From Granulicella arctica (GTDB lineage: Bacteria > Acidobacteriota > Terriglobia > Terriglobales > Acidobacteriaceae), in contig NZ_JAGTUT010000001.1 of NCBI RefSeq assembly GCF_025685605.1, positions 3,782,001 through 3,846,000 on the forward strand: DNA of 64,000 nt, in the 5' to 3' direction. The first letter of the stretch is position 1. Every line of letters starts with the position of its first letter. The notes under the pieces are model-generated. The model made no database searches. It was not told the origin of the DNA and was given only the letters and a program-made list of their open reading frames with translations. Below are positions 59,998 through 64,000 of the stretch, piece after piece. The position numbers were made by a program, and so were the translations under genes.

Positions 59998-61260
59998 ATG
60001 TATCGTTGGCGCAGGATGAAGTTGCGAGCTAAATTTCTGGGAATAGCCTGTGCCGTTGTGCTGCTGGGCTGCGCGATGGCAAGCACAGCAATGGGGCAGC
60101 CGGGTGGGCTTCCGCCGGATGCGGCGAAACATACGGACCCGATCAACCTGCAGCAGGATGTCCGCGACGCGCATACAGCCTTCTACAACCTGGACTACGA
60201 CCGGGCGCTGGGGATGTTTGAAGCGGTGCAGCGGGCGCATCCGCAGGACCCGATGGCGACGGACTACGTGCTGATGGTGCTGATCTTTCGCGAACTGTAT
60301 CACCAGGATCTGCTGGATACGACCTACTACGCTCACGACTCTTTTCTAAGTTCGAAGCGGACGGTTTCGATCGCAGACGGGACGCGGCAGCGGATTGAGT
60401 CGTTGACGGATTCGGCGATTGCGCTTTGCGACCAGGCGTTGAAGCAGAATCCCGACGACAAGAATGCTTTGTTTGCACGAGGGTATGCGCGTGGAATGCA
60501 TGCTGCCTTTATCACGCTGGCGGACCACAGCTATGTGACGGCGGCACGGCAGGGATTGGCGGCCCGGAATGACAGCGAAGCGGTGTTGAAGCTCGACGCG
60601 GGTTACCAGGACGCCAAGATGGCGGTGGGAATCCAGCAGTTTGCGGTGGCGAGTCTCCCTCGGCTGGTGCGGATGATGGTGGGTATCGCGGGTGTGGGCG
60701 GGAGCCGGGAGAAGGGGCTTGGGATGCTGCGGGATGCGGCGACCTACGGCATCGTGACGCGGATCGAATCGCGGACGACGCTGTCGCTTTTTCTGCGGCA
60801 CGATGGGCGATATCCCGAAGCTTTGGTAGTGCAGCAGGGGTTGGCGCAGGAGTTTCCACATGACTATCTCTTTCGGCTGGAGCAGGCGAATTTGACGAAG
60901 GATGAAGGGAACGGCCCGCAGGCGATTGCGGCGTATCGTGACGTGCTGGCGGATGCGCGCAAGCCGGGATATTTTATCGATCCTCGGCTGCAGATGGCGT
61001 GGTTTGGACTGGCGGATACGGAGCGGGGTCAGAACGATATTACGGATGCGGCGAAGCATTATCTCGAGGCGTCGGAGCAGCCGAACTGCAGCGACTGGCT
61101 GCGGCGGCGGGCGCAGTTGAATGCGGGGCAGATGCTGGACCTGCTGCACGATCGCGGGGGAGCGGTAAAGCAGTACCAGATGGCGGCTGCGGGTGGCGGG
61201 GACCAGTCGCAGGCGGATGCGGCGCGGCGGTATTTGAAGGCGCCTTATGACGGAAAGTAG
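59998..61260 (+). CDS. Secreted tetratricopeptide-repeat protein
   Basis: A 420-residue protein: signal peptide (KFLGIACAVVLLGCAMASTA, possibly a lipoprotein) and TPR/helical repeats over most of the rest (AHTAFYNLDYDRALGMFEAV, ALCDQALKQNPDDKNALFAR, AIAAYRDVLADARKPGYFID, DAAKHYLEASEQPNCSDWLR). The fold suits a periplasmic scaffold. Function unknown. ATG 59998 has GGAGA just before it, with close spacing. ATG 60016 also possible. Confidence 0.78.
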   Translation: MYRWRRMKLRAKFLGIACAVVLLGCAMASTAMGQPGGLPPDAAKHTDPINLQQDVRDAHTAFYNLDYDRALGMFEAVQRAHPQDPMATDYVLMVLIFRELYHQDLLDTTYYAHDSFLSSKRTVSIADGTRQRIESLTDSAIALCDQALKQNPDDKNALFARGYARGMHAAFITLADHSYVTAARQGLAARNDSEAVLKLDAGYQDAKMAVGIQQFAVASLPRLVRMMVGIAGVGGSREKGLGMLRDAATYGIVTRIESRTTLSLFLRHDGRYPEALVVQQGLAQEFPHDYLFRLEQANLTKDEGNGPQAIAAYRDVLADARKPGYFIDPRLQMAWFGLADTERGQNDITDAAKHYLEASEQPNCSDWLRRRAQLNAGQMLDLLHDRGGAVKQYQMAAAGGGDQSQADAARRYLKAPYDGK

Positions 61261-61321
61261 CGAAAGGGAACCTTCCGCTGCGGGTCGCCGTATGTAAAGA
61301 TGATGTCTTCGGAGCTCTGCT

Positions 61322-61708
61322 ATGTATTGCTCATGTTGTGGAAACCAATTCGGATCAACGGCGCGCTTTTGCCCGTCCTGCGGTGCGGCGCTTCCTGCTG
61401 AAGCAAAGGCGACTTCCGGCTATCCCCCTCCTCCGCCGCCCGGAGCCTTTCGCGGGCAGCTTGTTCGTCCGCGTTCGCCTCGTGTGATTGCGGGTGTGTG
61501 TTCTGGACTCGCTGAGCACTATGGATGGGACTTGAACGTGGTTCGCCTTGGAGCGGTGGTCATCACCCTGCTGACCGGTGTGGCGTTGTTTGCGTACATT
61601 GCGGCCTGGATCATTATTCCAGATGGGCAGTATGCGTTGCCGTATGGTGTGCCGCCAGCGCCCCCTCCGCCGCCTGGGGCTTCGACTTCGGAGAGCGCTG
61701 CGATTTGA
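61322..61708 (+). CDS. PspC-domain protein with zinc-ribbon N-terminus
   Basis: A 128-residue protein: zinc ribbon (C3, C6, C17, C20 in CSCCGN...FCPSCGAALP), a Pro-rich linker (PPPPPPGAF), a PspC domain (about 50-100: SPRVIAGVCSGLAEHYGWDL, ALFAYIAAWIIIPDGQYA) with one membrane helix, and a second Pro-rich tail. PspC domains are linked to membrane-stress (phage-shock) responses. The stop (TGA 61706-61708) overlaps the TTG start of lysA. Confidence 0.87.
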   Translation: MYCSCCGNQFGSTARFCPSCGAALPAEAKATSGYPPPPPPGAFRGQLVRPRSPRVIAGVCSGLAEHYGWDLNVVRLGAVVITLLTGVALFAYIAAWIIIPDGQYALPYGVPPAPPPPPGASTSESAAI

Positions 61709-62961
61709 TCATTGCGCATCGCCCCTTCATGTACCGCAAGCGTCAGCTTCTCTGCGACGGCGTTGACCTGACGGCTCTTGCCGAGGAGCAGGGCACGCCG
61801 TTGTATGTGTATTCGGCTGATCAGATCTTGCACCGCTTCTCTCTGTTTGCTGATGCGTTTACGCAGCCGCATACGGTCTGCTATTCGGTGAAGGCGAACT
61901 CTGCCCTGGCTATTTTGCGATTGCTGGCGGAGCAGGGCGCGGGTTTCGATATCGTGTCGGGTGGGGAGCTGGAGCGGGTCCGGCGGGCGAGTAAAGCTGC
62001 GTTGAAGCGGGTCGTCTTCTCCGGTGTAGGGAAGCAGGTCTGGGAGATCGACGCCGCGTTGAAGGCGGAGATCCTGATCTTCAATGTGGAGAGCGAGGCG
62101 GAGCTTGCGCTGCTGGCGGAGCGGGCAGAGGCGCTGGGGAAGCAGGCTCGGTTTGCGCTCCGGGTGAATCCGGATGTGTTCGCGGACACGCATCCTTATA
62201 TATCGACGGGGCTGCGTGAGCATAAGTTCGGGATTGATATTGGGCTGGCGCGGGCGATCTACCGGAAGGCTGCACGGAGCAGATGGCTTGATCCTGCGGG
62301 CGTGAGCGTTCATATCGGGTCGCAGATTCGTGCGGTTGAGCCGTTCGCGGCTGCGCTGGAACGGGTGCTGGCTTTGATCGGGGAGTTGAAACGGGATGGG
62401 CTCGATATCCGATATGTGGATGTTGGTGGCGGCCTCGGGATTGAGTATGGTGCGGCTGCGTTCGATCCGGCTGAGCAGGTAAAGAGCTATGCGGCGGCAT
62501 TGACGGCGGCTTCGGGATTGCACCTGCTGCTGGAGCCGGGACGGTTCATCGTGGCACAGGCGGGCGGGCTGCTGACGCGAGTGCTGTATGTGAAGAAGAA
62601 CGGTGCGAAGACGTTCGTGATTACGGATGCGGGGATGAACGACCTGATTAGGCCATCGCTCTACCAGGCGCACCACGAGATTCTGCCGGTTCGGCAGGGA
62701 ACCGCGACGGAGCAGGTGGTGGATGTGGTTGGGCCAGTATGTGAGTCGGGGGACTTCTTCGCGCGGGATCGTAAGCTGCCGAAGGTGAAGCCGGGCGAGC
62801 TCATGGTGCTGCTGGATGCGGGAGCGTATGGGATGAGTCTCAGCTCGAACTACAACACGCGGGTGCGGCCTGCGGAGGTGCTGGTGGAGGGTTCGGCGGC
62901 GCGGCTGATTCGGCGGCGGGAGACGATGAAGGACCTCTTTGTAGCTGAAATCCTGGATTAA
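61705..62961 (+). CDS. lysA: Diaminopimelate decarboxylase
   Basis: A 418-residue PLP-dependent enzyme (fold III) making L-lysine from meso-diaminopimelate. Motifs: PLYVYSADQILHRFSLF, the PLP Lys in CYSVKANSALAILRLL, FDIVSGGELERVRRA, HKFGIDIG, VSVHIGSQI, DVGGGLGIEY, LLEPGRFIVAQAG, GPVCESGDFFARDR, DAGAYGMSLSSNYN. I start at TTG 61705: GGAG lies 11 bases before it, it overlaps the PspC stop (TTGA), and the RPF-YR start then matches relatives. ATG 61729 lacks a ribosome-binding site. Confidence 0.92.
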   Translation: MIIAHRPFMYRKRQLLCDGVDLTALAEEQGTPLYVYSADQILHRFSLFADAFTQPHTVCYSVKANSALAILRLLAEQGAGFDIVSGGELERVRRASKAALKRVVFSGVGKQVWEIDAALKAEILIFNVESEAELALLAERAEALGKQARFALRVNPDVFADTHPYISTGLREHKFGIDIGLARAIYRKAARSRWLDPAGVSVHIGSQIRAVEPFAAALERVLALIGELKRDGLDIRYVDVGGGLGIEYGAAAFDPAEQVKSYAAALTAASGLHLLLEPGRFIVAQAGGLLTRVLYVKKNGAKTFVITDAGMNDLIRPSLYQAHHEILPVRQGTATEQVVDVVGPVCESGDFFARDRKLPKVKPGELMVLLDAGAYGMSLSSNYNTRVRPAEVLVEGSAARLIRRRETMKDLFVAEILD

Positions 62962-63227
62962 TAAGACTGAAGAACTTGACAAATCCTCAGGCCCCACGCC
63001 TCGCAAATCCCGGGCGTAGGCCCCAGGCAGGGGTACTTCGGGGGTACCAGGTACTCCGCTAACTCGCCTGTTTTGAAGACTTTGGTACTTCAGGTACAGG
63101 GGGGTGGGGGGCACCTCGCACAAGGCGTTCCGAGCGCGAAATGGCTATCGCACGGACATGCTAAACTCGCAAGGTTGAAGAGCCGTGAATTCAAACGGCG
63201 CGCATAGATCACTGTTGAGGGAACACC
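62962..63227. other. Intergenic region carrying a dispersed repeat
   Basis: 266 bases without a gene. Most of it is copy B of the repeat family (63020-63115) and G-rich tracts. The yebC promoter should lie in the last 100 bases; no clear -35/-10 pair is visible. Confidence 0.5.
63020..63115 (-). repeat. Dispersed intergenic repeat, copy B
   Basis: The core at 63059-63092 matches, in reverse complement, the core at 28723-28756 at 31 of 34 positions. Runs of G and C with GGTACC-like blocks flank it on both sides, as in copy A. Confidence 0.75.
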
Positions 63228-63977
63228 ATGTCCGGCCATTCAAAATGGGCAACCATCAAGCACAAGAAGGGCGCAACCGACGCCAAGCGTGGAAAGATCT
63301 TCACGCGTCTGATCAAGGAAATTACGATTGCTGCGAAGGGCGGCGGTGGCGATCCTGACGGCAATCCTCGCTTGCGAACGGCGATAGCTGCGGCCAAAGC
63401 GGAGAACATGCCAGCCGACAATATCAAGCGGGCGATCCAGCGCGGCACGGGCGAGCTCGAGGGCGTGAACTACGACGAGATTACGTATGAGGGCTACGGT
63501 CCGGGTGGCGTGGCGGTGATCGTCGATGTGCTGACGGACAATAAGAACCGGGCAGTGAGCGAGATTCGTCATGCGTTTTCGAAGAACGGCGGAAACCTGG
63601 GCGAGTCGAACTCAGTGTCGTGGATGTTCTCGAAGAAGGGCGTGATCGTGGTGGCGAAGTCGGCAGCTTCTGAAGAGAAGCTTACGGAGATCGTGCTCGA
63701 TGCGGGGGCGGAAGACCTTTCGGATGAAGGCGACAATTGGGAGGTGCTATGTGCTCCTGCGGACTACGAAGCGGTGACGAATGCTTTGAAGGCGGCGAAG
63801 ATTACGCCTGAGCACGGTGAGGTGACGATGATTTCGTCGACCTATACGAAGCTCGAAGGCGCGCCGGCAGGGCAGATGATGCGACTGCTTGAGGTGCTGG
63901 AAGACCTTGACGATGCGCAGAATGTGTACTCGAACTTTGACATGGACGAGGCCGCAATGGCGGCTGCCGGACACTAG
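63228..63977 (+). CDS. yebC: YebC/PmpR family transcriptional regulator / translation factor
   Basis: A 249-residue protein of the TACO1/YebC family: [78 protein letters not shown]. Members act on transcription of specific genes, and some act in translation of proline-rich stretches. Cytoplasmic. A GAGGGAACACC sequence precedes ATG 63228. Its promoter probably overlaps or follows the repeat at 63020-63115. Confidence 0.95.
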   Translation: MSGHSKWATIKHKKGATDAKRGKIFTRLIKEITIAAKGGGGDPDGNPRLRTAIAAAKAENMPADNIKRAIQRGTGELEGVNYDEITYEGYGPGGVAVIVDVLTDNKNRAVSEIRHAFSKNGGNLGESNSVSWMFSKKGVIVVAKSAASEEKLTEIVLDAGAEDLSDEGDNWEVLCAPADYEAVTNALKAAKITPEHGEVTMISSTYTKLEGAPAGQMMRLLEVLEDLDDAQNVYSNFDMDEAAMAAAGH

Positions 63978-64000
63978 GTCGAGCATACGAAGAGGTTTGA

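Noticed and set aside
61519..63123. A 534-codon minus-strand open frame opposite lysA
   Set aside because: Arg/Pro/His-rich shadow of lysA with no ribosome-binding site or recognisable domain.

Overview
The window is about 60% GC and reads as an ordinary stretch of a Gram-negative, flagellated, heterotrophic soil bacterium. I place it, by inference, in the Acidobacteriota, family Acidobacteriaceae (a Granulicella / Edaphobacter / Terriglobus type). Reasons: a single-protein LptF-LptG fusion, an outer-membrane-style protein with an N-terminal carboxypeptidase-regulatory domain, several secreted proteins of the kind common in that family, paired xer recombinases, dnaX-ybaB-recR and Kdo/LPS genes. 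I see no tRNA, rRNA, CRISPR array, prophage or insertion sequence. Gene density is high and most calls are housekeeping.

Layout. 1-6.9 kb: end of a monooxygenase-like gene, M19 dipeptidase, small acidobacterial proteins, zinc formaldehyde dehydrogenase, GlcG-like protein, a secreted carboxylesterase, then an unexplained 0.9 kb gap leading to a 74-residue secreted peptide. 6.9-14.8 kb: a propeller-sensor diguanylate cyclase, the sdhCAB operon, rdgB and yjbQ. 14.8-20.4 kb: a motility island with motB, motA and flbD on the minus strand, divergent from flagellin, fliD and fliS on the plus strand, with a good sigma-28-like promoter before flagellin. 20.4-28.7 kb: ABC exporter, FKBP isomerase, fused lptFG, a membrane diguanylate cyclase, kdsD/kpsF and kdsA (envelope and LPS). 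28.8-31.2 kb: a histidine kinase and an OmpR-type regulator separated by a vapBC toxin-antitoxin pair whose toxin gene is frameshifted. 31.3-44.7 kb: secreted DUF3761 protein, methyltransferase, desaturase, a propeller-phosphoesterase / manA / VOC / NCS1 run, IclR regulator, dienelactone hydrolase with peroxiredoxin, Gly-rich secreted protein, GNAT and two very small proteins. 44.7-51.7 kb: carboxypeptidase-regulatory-domain protein, an unusual three-TM membrane protein, ffh, small proteins, and a tandem Xer pair. 51.8-64 kb: secreted protein in an AT-rich tract, dnaX-ybaB-recR, exonuclease III, SET-domain protein, TPR proteins, PspC, lysA and yebC.

Beyond single genes, the main signals are: a dispersed intergenic repeat with two clear copies (about 28.70 kb and 63.06 kb, opposite orientation) and a likely degenerate third (about 23.1 kb); a second short dispersed repeat (23.40 and 41.01 kb); the broken toxin inside a two-component locus; the membrane protein at 46.0-47.4 kb, whose N-terminal module resembles that of predicted stress or conflict signalling proteins; and several convergent gene pairs with overlapping 3' ends. 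I did not find a convincing new multi-gene system. The membrane protein and the repeat family are the best leads.
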